Program-made: the position numbers and the translations under genes
Notes under the pieces: model-generated
Databases searched by the model: none
Told to the model about the DNA's origin: nothing
Seen by the model: the letters and a program-made list of their open reading frames with translations, nothing else
From: Okapia johnstoni
Lineage: Eukaryota > Chordata > Mammalia > Artiodactyla > Giraffidae
Assembly (NCBI GenBank): GCA_024291935.2
Contig: CM044311.1
Coordinates: 29,640,001 to 29,704,000 of the forward strand
Direction: 5' to 3'
Length of the DNA stretch: 64,000 nt
Shown here: positions 34,625-46,074 of the stretch, piece by piece
How the letters are laid out: every line of letters begins with the position of its first letter
How positions within the stretch are numbered: the first letter of the stretch is position 1

Positions 34625-35356
34625 TCTTGATGAAGGTGAAAGAGGGGAGTGAAAAAACTGGCTAAAAACTCAACATTCAAAAAACAAAGATCATGGCATC
34701 CGGTCCCATCATTTCGTGGTAAATAGATGCAGAAACAATGGAAACAGTGAGGGACTTTATTTTCTTGGGCTCCAAAATCACTGCACATGATTACTGCAGC
34801 CATGAAACTAAAAGACACTTGTTTGCTCCTTGGAAGAAAAGCTACAATAAACCTAGACAGCGTATTAAAAAGCAGAGACATTACTTTGCTGACAAACGTC
34901 CATATATAGTCAAAGGTATGGTTTTTCCAGTAGTCACATATGGATGTGAGAGTTGGATCATAAAGAAGGCTGAGTGCAGAAGAACTGATGCTTTTGAACT
35001 GTGGTGTTGGAGAAGACTCTTGAGAGTCCCTTGGACTTCAAGATCAAACCAGTCAATCCTAAAGGAAATCAACCCTGAATATTCATTGGAAGGACTGATG
35101 CTGAGGTTGAAACTCCAATACTTTGGCCACCTGATGTGAAGAACTGACTCACTGGAAAAGACCCTGATGCTGGGAAAGATTGAAGGCATGAGGAGAAGGG
35201 GACGACAGAGGATGAGATGGTTGGATGGCATCACTGACTCAATGGACACGAGTTTGGGTAAACTCCGGGAGTTGGTGATGGACAGGGAGGCCTGGCATGC
35301 TGCAGTCCATGGGGTCACGAAGAATCGGACATGACTGAGCAACTGAACAACAACAA
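34625..35356 (+). mobile_element. BovB LINE, 3' fragment with perfect target duplication
   Basis: It starts in the part encoding the end of the reverse-transcriptase domain (TTGATGAAGGTGAAAGAGGG) and ends in the BovB tail (ATGACTGAGCAACTGAACAA). The 12-bp sequence AAGTTATTTTTC at 34613-34624 is repeated exactly at 35357-35368. The 133-residue frame at 34738-35139 is the degraded C-terminal region (FPVVTYGCESWIIKKAE ... [10 protein letters not shown]). It is 5'-truncated and inactive. Confidence 0.96.
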
Positions 35357-35368
35357 AAGTTATTTTTC

Positions 35369-36227
35369 ATTCTTATCCAAGACCACTCAATATTTTTAAA
35401 AAATATAGTGATTTTGATAACAGAAAATGGTGAAAAAATCAAATAATAAATGCACTGAATACATTAAAGTTTTTAATCAAGTCTGATCTCTGAGGGTTAG
35501 AAAAAAGGCAATTTTTAGAAAATGTTCTTGACTTGTTTATTTTCAAGTTATTTTTGTGTTTTAGGGTATGCTTTTATTTTCTATTGTGTCTGTTGTTGAA
35601 TATTTGTGTATTAATATATGAAAAACTCTAAAATACAATATTGTACAATACAAAGTGTAACAGATTTATAGCATATCTGAATGTTAACTAAAATGTTATA
35701 TATTTCAAGTTAATGTTTGGTTTAATAATACATCACAACAAGTCTCCAAATCAGTGAGTAATATGAAGGAACTCTGAGTATAGAAGCGTTATGTGATCCC
35801 GTGAGTAAGGGTTATTGGAGAATAAGGGCACACATCTGCTTCCTACCTGAGACAGTGTTTTCTTTTCTCAGAGAACTCCTATTTTATAAACATTTCCTGA
35901 TGACCCCTCCAAGTATATTACTGTATTTTCCTCTTTTATTCAAACTGAAGCCCACATGATGTTTTCCTGTGCTTTTATGGTATCTTTGCTTCTTACTTTG
36001 TTGTAGAATTTATTAACATCACATTTCACTGAGTTTTTTTTACTTGCCTTCATCTCCTCAGTTTGACTACTAAATGATCAAAGCATGGTTCTCGTGCATA
36101 TCTCTCAGTATTTGTCACAATTCTTGATATTTTATGTGTATTTGAGCATATTAAATTAAAGAGTGACATCTGAAATTTCATTTATGTCTCCATTTGAATT
36201 TTTTATCAAAATATATGTGACTGTAAG
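35369..36227. other. Unassigned A+T-rich DNA
   Basis: No gene or secure repeat was recognised. The stretch 35860-36060 loosely resembles the 3' part of L2 but is not convincing. Confidence 0.45.
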
Positions 36228-36444
36228 GGCTTCCCTAGTGGCTTAGTCAGTTAAGAATCTGCTGGCAATGCAGGAGACGTGAGTTCAATCCCTGGGTTGT
36301 GGAGGTCCCCTGGAGAAGAAAATGGTAACCCACCCCTCTATCCTTGCCTGGAGAATTCCATGGATAGAGGAGCCTGGCGGGCTACGGGCATATGGGTATG
36401 GGGTCACAAGAGTCAGACGTAGCTTAGCGACTAACCCAGCACCA
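36228..36444 (+). mobile_element. Bov-tA SINE
   Basis: The head GGCTTCCCTAGTGGCTTAGT and B box GAGTTCAATCCCTGGGTTG are followed by the body TCCCCTGGAGAAGAAAATGG, CTTGCCTGGAGAATTCCATG and AGTCAGACGTAGCTTAGCGA. A short duplication in the tail (GGGCATATGGGTATGGGG) disrupts the usual sequence. Confidence 0.9.
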
Positions 36445-37088
36445 CTGTGTGATTATAATATATATTTTGATATGTGTGTTATACAACAGACACTGATAAT
36501 ATTATATAAAATTTTTAATTTAAAAAGCCTGTTATATAGGCTTGAGTTCTTACTACCCTGTGCTACTACTGAAAAAAGTCAAGTTTTAACTAATTTGGAT
36601 AGAATTGTGTGGGAATATTTAAGTGGAAGTACTTCTTTCCCTGATAGCTAAAACTTTCAGTAAATATTTATTATTCGCATGCTATGTGCTGGATGTGTGG
36701 GTACGAAATGAGTTAAGGAAGCATACTCTTGACCTAGCACAGAAATAGAAATTAAGAGCTTGAGGATGAAACATCTTTGATTTGATTTACTTTGTTGTAT
36801 GTTATTGCTTTTCTTCATTATCGAAAATTTAGAAAGTATGTAAATCACTTAAATTCTTATATATCACATAAATATAGCATTTCACATTTTGAATATTCAT
36901 TCGCAATTTTAATATGTGTCAAATAAAAGTTGGGACCACAGCGTATATGTACTTTTATGTATTGGTGTTTTTCTTAGCAAGCATCTCTATTATTTGTGTT
37001 ATTATACTGACTCTAAAATATTTCGACAGCTGTCTCTTTTACCTCCTTCTCAGTGTACAGATTATTTTCAGTTCTTCATTTGATTGCT
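36445..37088. other. Unassigned A+T-rich DNA
   Basis: No gene or repeat was recognised. Confidence 0.5.
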
Positions 37089-37290
37089 GTTATCTAGTCA
37101 CTAAGTCATGACTTTCGTGACCCGTGGCCGATAACCTGCCAGGCTCCTCTGTCTGTTAGATTTCCCAGGCAAGAATACAGGAGCGGGTTGCCATTACCCT
37201 CTCCAGGGGATCTCTCTCATCCAGAGATCAAACCTGTGTCTCCTACATTGGCAGGCAGATTCTTTACCACTGAGCCAACAGGAACACCCC
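37089..37290 (-). mobile_element. Bov-tA SINE
   Basis: Read on plus, it begins CTAGTCACTAAGTCATGACT, continues AAGAATACAGGAGCGGGTTG and ends with the reversed head: GATCAAACCTGTGTCTCC and ATTCTTTACCACTGAGCCA. The body is diverged near CCGTGGCCGATAACC. Confidence 0.9.
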
Positions 37291-38579
37291 CCAGTGGGCT
37301 TTTATTTGATAGTACTATAGAAAACATACTTGCCTACAGCACTTGACCACATTCATGCTCTCTTCAGATTGGATTACTTGGTGACAAATTTGGGTCAAAT
37401 GACTCTGGCATAAGTACACCAACCTATCAAGGTTGCAGAACTCTATTAAGTAGTTTTGAGATCTTTTCTTCATAGATGATCTGACTAGTTTAAGATAATG
37501 ATAATTATTTTATCGTGTGTCCTATTAAATTTTATATCTCATTACTTTGCTGGAAATTCTAATGTTTTAATTATTGAAGAAATAGTGGGATTTCTTATCT
37601 TTTTCCTCCAGAGTTCAATGGTGAGTCCTCTAGTTTTACCCATCACTGTAATGTTGTATATCGGTTCAAGAAAATTGTATTTAGCAGGTTAGGGAATTTT
37701 GGCTTAGTTTTGTGATAGAGATTTTCTAATACTGAAAATCACTGAATTGTTACTATAAACCTATCTAATAAGGATGAGAAATTATTATAATGTGGCATTA
37801 AAATTAACTCCATAGTATTTTTTAGAACTTCAGATAGATATTCATATGTAGAATTGACCCATATTATATATTTTATAGATGTACCTATGTATATATATTT
37901 GTTTGGCTTTAGTGTCACTTCCATGTTTGTAATACAACATATTATGTATTTTTCAAAGTCTCCCTAGATGTGGGATAGAGATCATCCTGTTACAATTTGA
38001 AAGGCAAACTTCTAAATCTTAAGCTTCAATACATCCATTTTAAACTACTATTTTGTGTCTATGCAATCTTCTCATTTTCTTATTTCCAGACCAGTTGTTT
38101 CATCAACATAAGATTTTCTGGTTCCTTGAATCAACTATTGTCTTCTAATTTAATAGTCATTTTTCTATTTTCCTTCCCATTCCTAAATAGCTATTTACTT
38201 CACCCTCTGAGCTAATCCAGATTTAGCTAATATCCAGCAAACTAATTCCAAAATTCAGCAGTTGAAAAAATATTATTGCTGTCTTCAGGGAATTCCCAGT
38301 CAAACTTAGGATGAATCATCATGGCTACCTAAAAACAAAAATTGAATAACTCAGCATAATTCATAGAAGAACACATAGTGTATCGACTTGAGCAGGGCAT
38401 GGAATATTGATTCTTATTTACTCTGTGCGCCTGCACATGAAAAAATACTTGCCCATAGTATGTTGATTGATTGAATGAATGAACATATTTCCTCAGTTCC
38501 TACTGCTTCAGCTGCTTTCCCTCCATGACATTTTTCTGCAATTCACCATTTTTATTCTTAACTTGACCTGTCCCTGCTT
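37291..38579. other. Unassigned A+T-rich DNA
   Basis: No gene or repeat was recognised in this 1.3 kb interval. Base composition is strongly A+T-rich. Confidence 0.5.
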
Positions 38580-38652
38580 GGGGTTCCCTGGTGGCTTTGA
38601 TGGTAAATAATCTGCCTGCGATTCAGGAGACGCAGGTTCAGTCCCTGGGTTG
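38580..38652 (+). mobile_element. Bov-tA head fragment only
   Basis: Only the tRNA-like head is present: GGTTCCCTGGTGGCTTTGAT, CTGCCTGCGATTCAGGAGAC and GGTTCAGTCCCTGGGTTG. The Bov-A body is absent. A SINE that is cut at its 3' end cannot arise by simple 5' truncation, so a later deletion or premature internal priming is implied. Confidence 0.85.
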
Positions 38653-38739
38653 TCTCCCATCTCAATGGTTACTGTGCTTCCTTCACACATTATGCTTGAT
38701 GATTGTTGAATGGACGCAGCTCTCTGAATCCATCCTACT

Positions 38740-39330
38740 CACTCGCAATTCTGCTTTGCTTGAGTTGTTTGTTCTGCTTGGAATAACCTGAGTGGCATGT
38801 TTTGCCATTTAGCTCTCCTTCCTCCTCCAAACGTGGCTTAAGAACTAGCCATTATGTGACATCTTTTCTGATCACGTCTCTCTGTGTTAAATCCTTCTTC
38901 TATGTTTTTCCATCATGTAATGTGCATCCTTCCACTGTAGCATTTATCCAACTATATCATCTACCAGGGCTTCCCTGATGGCACAGATGGTAAAGAATCT
39001 GTGATGCAGCAGACCTGGATTTGACCCCTGGGTTGGGAAGATCCCCTGGAGAAGGGAATAGCAACCCACTCCAGTTTTCTTGCTTGGAGAATAGCATGGA
39101 TAGACGAGCCTGGTGGGCTACAGTCCATGGGGGAGGGGGTTAAAAAGAGTCAGACACGACTGAGTTACTAATACAACACACATCATGCATATCACACATG
39201 CCTGATGATATCTCTGCGTCTTCCTCTAGTTTGTGAGCACCTCAAACATAGAAAATATGTTTAGGTTCCAATCTCTGTGTCCCCAGAATCTCACATGATG
39301 TCTGTCATACTTATTATTAGTGTCAGTGGG
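38740..39330 (+). mobile_element. L2 LINE 3' part, split by Bov-tA
   Basis: Before the SINE: TTCTGCTTGGAATAACCTGA, TAGCTCTCCTTCCTCCTCCA and TTTTCTGATCACGTCTCTC. After it: TCTAGTTTGTGAGCACCTCA, AATCTCTGTGTCCCCAGAAT and TGATGTCTGTCATAC. This is the expected order of the L2 3' untranslated end. Confidence 0.65.
38968..39170 (+). mobile_element. Bov-tA SINE inside L2
   Basis: The head is GCTTCCCTGATGGCACAGAT with B box GGATTTGACCCCTGGGTTGG. The body contains CCCCTGGAGAAGGGAATAGC and ends AGAGTCAGACACGACTGAGT. A G-rich insertion (GGGGGAGGGGGTTAAA) lies in the 3' part. Confidence 0.92.
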
Positions 39331-39508
39331 GATATGGATTATAAATCAGCACCCATTCATCTCCTTTGCTTTATAGCATTGTTCTTCATTTATAATATTT
39401 GTTTTTTAACATAAAAATAAATGTATGATAATGTTGACTTTCTCTTCATATTTTATTTGAAAATTGAAACAAATTATTGCTTAATAGCTACCGATTTGTG
39501 TTCTAAAG

Positions 39509-39700
39509 TAGTGGTCCCCAACATTTTAGACATCAGGGACCAATTTCATGGAAGACAATTTTTTCATGGACCGGGGTAGGGGGAATGATTTCAGAATGAT
39601 TCGAGTGCATTGCATTTATCATGCACTTTATTTCTAATCTAATGCCACCACTGATCTGACAGCAGGTACCAGTTCACAGCCCAGAGGTTGGGGACCCCTG
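39509..39700. mobile_element. hAT-type miniature DNA transposon (192 bp)
   Basis: The ends are inverted repeats: AGTGGTCCCCAAC at the left, and GTTGGGGACCCCT at the right (one mismatch when reversed). Eight-base duplications flank it: TTCTAAAG (39501-39508) and TTCTTAAG (39701-39708), 7 of 8. An internal TTTCATGGAAGACAATTTTT matches an old mammalian non-autonomous hAT family. It has no coding capacity. Confidence 0.9.
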
Positions 39701-39747
39701 TTCTTAAGGGAACAAGGACTCCAAATTATGTTGATAAGTATAACTTG

Positions 39748-39974
39748 AGACTTCCCTGGTGGCACAGATGGTAAAGCTTCTGCCTACAACGTGGGAGACC
39801 TGGGTTCAATCCCTGGGTTGGGAAGATCTCCTGGAGAAGGAAATGGCAATACACTCCAGTATTCTTACCTGGAAAATCCCATGGACGGAGGAGCCTGGCT
39901 CCTCCATGGGGGAGGCTACAGTCCATGGGGTCGCAAAGAGTTGGACTCTACTGAGCGACTTCACTTTCACTTTC
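39748..39974 (+). mobile_element. Bov-tA SINE with palindromic insertion
   Basis: The head GACTTCCCTGGTGGCACAGA and GGTTCAATCCCTGGGTTGGG is good, and the tail is GAGCGACTTCACTTTCACTT. An 8-base duplication (ATAACTTG at 39740-39747 and 39975-39982) brackets it. Inside the body a near-perfect hairpin replaces the usual GAGCCTGGTAGGCT: GGAGGAGCC at 39887-39895 and its reverse complement at 39897-39905. Confidence 0.93.
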
Positions 39975-40119
39975 ATAACTTGTGAGGGCTTTAGCTATAC
40001 TTTTTTTTTTCCTGTTTATGTAGCATCACTGCTGTTGGCACCAGTGTGTAAGCAGCTGAAGACTAAACTAGCATTTAAATCATTTTCTATTGAAAGCAAA
40101 ACAGACCTTATACACTAGA

Positions 40120-40600
40120 CCTAACCAGGTGATTGCCTGCTAAAGGAATAAGCAAAGAAATAGACAATCAACATTCTCCATATAAGTTTAACAGAACTCA
40201 AAGCCTCATGATATATTTGAAATATCCACAATACAATCCAAAATTACTAATAGCCAGAAAAACAATCAGTTCTGAAGAGAAAATACAGTAAACAAATCCC
40301 ATTCTGAACTGACCCAGAAGTTGGAAATAATAGACAATGACTTTAAAACAGTCATTGTAACCATGATTCATGAGGCAAAAGTGACCACCCTTGAAGCAAC
40401 TGAAAAATTGAAATTCTCAGCCGAGAGATAAAAGTTACTTTTCAAAATGGAAATTTTGGTACTGAAAAATATAGTAGCTAAGATTTTAAAAATTTACTAG
40501 GTGGATTCATGAGCAAAATGGAGTTGAGAAAGGGAAAGGTCAGTGGATCTTGCAAATATAAATCAAAAGGAAGCTCAAGCAAAGTCAGGTTGGCTGGACC
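40120..40600 (+). mobile_element. Old L1 (L1M-type) fragment near ORF1
   Basis: The order TCTGAACTGACCCAGAAGTT, AATAATAGACAATGACTTTA, AAACAGTCATTGTAACCATG, GAAATTCTCAGCCGAGAGAT, AATGGAAATTTTGGTACTGA, AAAATATAGTAGCTAAGATT and GAAAGGTCAGTGGATCTTGC follows an old mammalian L1 around the start of ORF1. No open frame remains. Confidence 0.75.
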
Positions 40601-40774
40601 TCAGTTAAATAAATCATACGGTGCCTAATATTAATGCATGCTGCCTCCGAACCAAATATATAGACTCATCAAAGAAAAATAGGACCACACTGTGTAATGG
40701 TGAGGAAACTTACAGTAGAGTATATCAGCATTTCATTTCAAGCATAAGTCACTTCGAGATTGTGTAAAAGGGAC

Positions 40775-40885
40775 AAAATCCTTTGAGTCTAAGTTTCTTC
40801 ATCTTCCCTTCATAAATTGTTGTGAGGATTAAATAGAATAATATATAGAAAAGTATGAAATTCAGTGAATTATACCTAACATGAA
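40775..40885 (+). mobile_element. MIR relic
   Basis: TAAGTTTCTTCATCTTCCCT, TTGTTGTGAGGATTAAATAG and AATAATATATAGAAAAGTAT match the 3' half of a plus-strand MIR. Confidence 0.65.
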
Positions 40886-41207
40886 TAAAATAAAAGCTAA
40901 TTCTCCTTTCAGTGTCTCATCATGCACTGTATTTTGAAATATTTATAGTTCTAGTCTCAAGCTTGATTGAGGTAATTAGCATGTAGAAGAGAACTTATTA
41001 TGCATTTTCTCTAAAAATTATTTGACCATGCATTATTTTTTTTTCTAATGAAACAAATAGGAACATATAGAGATCACACCTTGAGAAAAATGGTCGAAAG
41101 ATTTTCCATACTATGTGTCTGTAATAAGGCTACCAAATTTTGTATTTCCAAACTCTCCAATCCCTGGGATTGCTCTTACCTGGTTTGATCCTAGAATTTT
41201 GGTTTAT

Positions 41208-41929
41208 CAGTTCAGTTCTGTCGTTCAGTCCCGTCCGACTCTTTGCGACCCCATGGACTGCAAAACACCAGACTTCCCTGTCCCTCACCAACTACCGCAG
41301 CTTGCTCAAATTCATGTCCGTTGAGTCGGTGATGCCATCCAACCATCTTATCCTCTGTCGTCCCCTTCTCTTTCTGCCTTCAATCTTTCCCTGCATCAAG
41401 GTCTTTTCCAATGAGTCAGTTCTTCACATCAGGTGGCCAAAGGATTGGAGTTTCAGCTTCAATATCAGTCCTTCCAATGAATTCTCAGGATCCTTTAGGA
41501 TTGACTGGTTGGATCTCCTTGCAGTCCAAGGGACTCTCAAGAGTCTTCTCCAATACCACAGTCCAAAAGCATCAGTTCTTTGGTGCTCAGCTTTCTTTAT
41601 GGTCCCACTCTCACATCAATACAGGCCTACTGAAAATACCATAGCTTTGACGAGATGGACTTTGGTTGGCAAGTTAATGTTTCTCTGCTTTTTAATATGC
41701 TGTCTAGGTTGGTCATAGCTTTTCTTCCAAGGAGCAAGCATCTTTTGATTTCATGGCTGCAGTCACCATCTGCAGTGATTTTGGAGCCCAAGAAAATAAA
41801 GTCTGTCACTGTTTGCATTGTTTCCCCATCTATTTGCCGTGAAGTGATGGGACCTGATGCCATGATCTTAGTTTTTTGAATGTTGAGTTTTAAGCCAGTT
41901 TTTTCACCCTCCTCTTTCACTTTCATCTT
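41208..41929 (-). mobile_element. BovB LINE, 3' fragment
   Basis: It starts with the inverted tail CAGTTCAGTTCTGTCGTTCA, continues through CCCGTCCGACTCTTTGCGAC and AGCATCAGTTCTTTGGTGCT, and ends at the part encoding the end of the reverse-transcriptase domain (CCTCTTTCACTTTCATC). The minus frame 41627-41926 (KEEGEKTGLKLNIQKTKIMA ...) is the relic of that region. The 192-residue plus frame is an antisense shadow. Confidence 0.95.
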
Positions 41930-42845
41930 ACCCCTACATTCAATAAAAAGAAAATAAACTTTGTGTGAAATAAGTCTGTATTTATTTGAAAACTCTTACC
42001 TTGAGCATTTTATTACCCTAAACCTAATATATTAATGCCTTCATAACTGACTAAGAGTCAGTTGAATCTAAGAGTCATCTTAGAATTAGGGCCAAGAAAA
42101 CATGTTTATACTCATGAGTTAGTATGCTTCCTAACGTGGAAAATTCTCTTATCCATTTTTCCTTTATACCTCTGCAGTAAAAACTCAGAGAGAGTGCATA
42201 TGCTCAAATGTAGAAGTTGTGCTCACCAAGAATTAATGTTTATTTCTTCTTTGTGTATAGTTATAACTACCTGCCTTTGAATTGCATTGATTTTCTTGTA
42301 ACATGTCAAAAATGCTTTCTGGAAGTAATACAAACCTTGAGTCCTGTGTGACATCTGTTGCTTCTCCAAAATTATTTTTGTGTTATATATTCTTTTTTAT
42401 TCCCTCTTCATCTCTAGAATATTCCCTGATTGATAAATTGGAAGCCAACAGCACAGCTTCATTTTTTTTTCCCTCCATGCAAGTCCCATCTTTGCCATCA
42501 TCTCCATACCTCCCCAACCCATGTATCTAATAGGGAAATGATGGTGAGATTGTTCATATTTGAATAGGTGGTGTATAAAGCCTCTGGATATGGGATAGTT
42601 CGCTTTTACTACATTGTTTTACTATAGTAAACATTTTCAAATGGCCACGTGTTCCAGGGACTCAGCCATATGCAAGGATACAAGGATAAATAAGACTATC
42701 TTATTGCCTGCAAGTTGCTCATAGAATAGTTTTGGATAGAGACTAAAATTATAATAGCTTATGGTAAAACTTTATTATGCCTGCACTAGAGTAAGACATG
42801 AGGTACTAGTGAACAGATCATACATTTTTATATTGATTTAAAACT
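41930..42845. other. Unassigned A+T-rich DNA
   Basis: No gene or secure repeat was recognised. Confidence 0.5.
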
Positions 42846-42855
42846 TTGAATGAGA

Positions 42856-43063
42856 AGAAGTGAAGTCTCCCAGTCGTGTCTGATTCTGTGACCCCATGGA
42901 CTGTAGCCTGCCAGGCTTCTCCATCCATTGGATTTTTCAGGCAAGAATACTGGAGAGGGTTGCCATTTCCTTCTCCAGGGGATTTTCCTGACCCAGGGAT
43001 TGAACCCAGGTCTCCCACATTACAGGTAGACTCCTTAACCTCTGAGCCACCAGGGAAGTACCA
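42856..43063 (-). mobile_element. Bov-tA SINE with perfect target duplication
   Basis: Read on plus, it has CCAGTCGTGTCTGATTCTGT, CAAGAATACTGGAGAGGGTT, then GGGATTGAACCCAGGTCTCC (reversed B box) and TGAGCCACCAGGGAAG (reversed head). TTGAATGAGA occurs at 42846-42855 and exactly again at 43064-43073. Confidence 0.95.
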
Positions 43064-43217
43064 TTGAATGAGAGATATTGAGATATATGAAAAGGATCAG
43101 AAGAACTTTCCTTGAGAGATGAAAAATAGATCCACTGGGAATAAGATTTTAGATTTCTTAGAACTCTATATCATTTGGAAGACAAAAACACTTGCCTTTT
43201 GGTATTTCTCCTCTTAA

Positions 43218-43272
43218 TATGTGTATGTATATATATATGTATATGTAATGCATGTATATATAAAATACACAC
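43218..43272. repeat. (TA)n/(TG)n-rich tract
   Basis: Imperfect alternating sequence (GTATGTATATATATATGTAT, ATGTATATATAAAATACACA). It could vary in length. Confidence 0.75.
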
Positions 43273-43399
43273 ATATTTTAACCTAATTGCTTGTTCCCAA
43301 ATTGGAATACATATATTTCAATAATATTCAAAATTTAGTAAAAATGAAACCCATTGTTGTGACTCTTAATTTTTATAACCACACAATAACATGTTTATA

Positions 43400-43560
43400 T
43401 TCTTCCCATTTTATAAAAGAGCAATCGAGGGTAGAAAAGTTAAATGCCTTGTGCAAAATTATACAGCTATGAAAGGTAAAGCTAGAAATTGAACCCAGCT
43501 CCTTTAGTCAGAAAAACTGCATTTTCAATGCTCTCTATTGCTGGCATTGCATCATTTTAG
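43400..43560 (-). mobile_element. MIR relic
   Basis: Read on plus, TTCCCATTTTATAAAAGAGC, TTAAATGCCTTGTGCAAAAT, TATACAGCTATGAAAGGTAA, AGCTAGAAATTGAACCCAGC and AATGCTCTCTATTGCTGGC follow the complete MIR core in reverse. Confidence 0.75.
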
Positions 43561-45244
43561 CTTTTGCCATAGTTTTCAAATCTTTTCAGAATAAAAAATG
43601 TAGCACAAGATATTGTAGCTACAAATTTCTGTATTATTCCACATCCGAGCATTTACTCTGATGCAAGGTAAGTGAAGCAAATGGATTTTGGGATATTCTC
43701 TTTAAGGAATAGAGTCCTGCTTTTCCATCCTCACCCCTATCCTGCAGATGAAATAATAAAGATGCTCACTCTTAAAAAAATATATCTGTATTATTCCTAG
43801 TGAGTATTCTAGTTTTCTCACTGGTCACTGCCTTTTATGTCCAACTATAGTTCTCAAATTCTTTACGTAATTGACAAAAAAAAAATTAAGAAAGTGGTCT
43901 TTTATTACATAATGGGTACTTTTTTCTTCTGGAAGGAGACAATGAGAAGTACCTTAAGCTGGGTAGGATAAACACTCATATTCGACTGTGTAGTTTATTT
44001 ATATGGAGAAAAAGAGCAGATTAAAGCTACATTTTTGGTACCAAATAACCTGTCTCTTTAGGAATCATTGGACTTACTCTATCTCTTCAAATTTAAACAC
44101 ACTTGGAAGAACTCAGTCCCAATTAAACGAAAGATGACTGCTGAAGTAGTGCGGTGAGAAGTGTTGATGTGTTTGGGCTAAATAGCTGTCGATGACATTT
44201 TGTGAATATCTTGTTTATGAATATGTTGATTAGAAAATACAAGGCTTGATCACCCCGCTGGGTCATCTGGTGAGGCGGTAGAGTAATTTACTTAGAGTTT
44301 CTTCTTAATGTTCCTTGCTATTTTTATTTTGGGCTTATCACCTTTTTCTCCTAGCAGACTAAGGAGATGTTCTCTTCTACATGCTAATCGTAACCTCCCC
44401 CCTCCCCTCAACCTCCAAAGTCAGCTGATTTCTTTTATATCTTTCCTGCCAGCTGTAAGAGGGAGACAGACATGATGAAGCCTTTCTCCTGTCAGACACT
44501 GACAGAGCAGAGAAATATAGACAGATGGATAACAGATAGTTGGGTTCTAAGTACCCTACAATTTATTGAGGCAAAAAGAGGAGAGTTGAGTGGCAAATTA
44601 CCTACACTGTTCACAAACCAGCAGGCAGCCCTGTTTGCCAGCTATCTAACTTGTTTCTGGGTAATTTGGCACATTTCTACTTTGTTGTGCTATATCTAAA
44701 GGTATGACTTTGAGTTTTGAAAACCCCCTGTTGTGAAAGATCTGCCCTACAACAAGCAATGTTTGGAATGTGGTATTCATGAAAATACACACACTTTTGT
44801 TTGATCATCACCAAAACAAGATTTAAGGTATGATCTTTTAAAGTAGTAAAAGAAAAAATAATTTATCTTATTTATAGAGATACTACTTATAGAGCTTTCC
44901 TTTTCCTTTTGAAACCTCCCCTCCTACAGCATTCACCAATCTTGGAAATTTGAATTTAATGATGATCTTCATGGATTTCAAATGTGGAAGTTACTTTTCA
45001 AATCTGTATTCTTTTTTAACCTGCAGCAGACTTGAATGAAAATCACACATAACATAGACTAGTGCATTACATGTCTAGTCTCACATCATCTCTCTGTGAT
45101 GTCTCACAGAAAGAGTTTCACAAGATACTTTGGGAAAGAAAGGAGACTGTAGTGAGGAAATCTGGAGTCAAGATTAGTACAGGAAAAACGTTAAGCAGGT
45201 ATTTATACTATAGGATTTTGTAGAGTCTATTACATATTGCACTG
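43561..45244. other. Repeat-poor block (1.7 kb)
   Basis: No gene or named repeat was seen. The stretch 44200-44480 is complex (CCGCTGGGTCATCTGGTGAG, GGCTTATCACCTTTTTCTCC, CATGCTAATCGTAACCTCCC) and could be unique functional DNA. Confidence 0.5.
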
Positions 45245-45960
45245 TTGTTGTTTGGTTGCTAAGTTATGTCCTTATTAAAAAGCAGAGACATCACTTTGCT
45301 GACAAAAGTCCATATAGTCAAAGCTATGGTTTTTCCAGTAGTCATATATGGATGTGAGAATTGAACCATCAAGAAGACTGAGTGCCAAAGAATTGATGCC
45401 TTCGAACTATGGTATTGGAGAAGACTCTTTTTAAAAAAAAATTACTTATTTATCTATTTTTTTTTTACTTTACAATATTGTATGGGTTTTTGCCATACAT
45501 TGACATGAATCCGCCATGAGTGTACATGTGTTCCCCTTCCAGAACCCCCCTACCACCTCCCTCCCCATCCCATCTCTCTGGGTCATCCCAGTGCACCAGC
45601 CCCGAGCACACTGTATCAGACTCTTGAGAGTCTCTTGGACTGCAAGGAAATCAAACCAGTCAATCCTAAGGGAAATAAACTCTGAATATTCATCGGGAGT
45701 CTGTTACTGAAACTGAATCTTCAGTACTTTGGCCACCAGATACGAAGAGTCAACTTATTTGAAAAGACCCTAATGCTGGGAGATTGAAGGCAAAGGGAGA
45801 AGGGGGCCGTCAGAGGATGAGATGGTTAGGTAGCATCATCAACTCAATGGTCATAAATTGGAGCAAACGCTGGGAGATAGTGAAAGACAGGGGAGCCTGG
45901 AGTGTTGCAGTCCATGGGGGCATTAAGAGTCAGATGACACTTAGCGGCTGAACAACAACA
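45245..45960 (+). mobile_element. BovB LINE, 3' fragment interrupted by L1
   Basis: BovB begins at about 45273 (TTATTAAAAAGCAGAGACAT) and is cut at 45429 inside GGAGAAGACTC. It resumes at 45618 with AGACTCTTGAGAGTCTCTTG and ends in GCGGCTGAACAACAACA. The 28 bases before it (GTTGTTGTTTGGTTGCTAAG) look like the start of a Bov-A unit rather than BovB. No open frame remains. Confidence 0.9.
45430..45617 (-). mobile_element. Bovine-type L1 3' end inside BovB
   Basis: The inverted A-rich tail (TTAAAAAAAAATTACTTATT) is followed by TTTACAATATTGTATGGGTT, GACATGAATCCGCCATGAGT, GTGTTCCCCTTCCAGAACCC and TGGGTCATCCCAGTGCACCA, the reverse of the ruminant L1 3' UTR. AGACTCTT is duplicated exactly at 45422-45429 and 45618-45625. 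It is therefore younger than the host BovB copy. Confidence 0.93.
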
Positions 45961-46074
45961 AATTCTATATTATTGTTTATCACGAAGGGAAAGTGGTAAA
46001 TCACTTTTCTCAGGACACTACTCATTTTATCACATGCTGTGATCACTGGAATACTCTTTGTTAAGGTTTTTGCT

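Noticed and set aside
34881..35342. 153-residue minus-strand frame
   Set aside because: It is antisense to the BovB 3' region.
41140..41718. 192-residue plus-strand frame
   Set aside because: It is an antisense shadow of BovB, as its sequence recurs opposite the other BovB copies.
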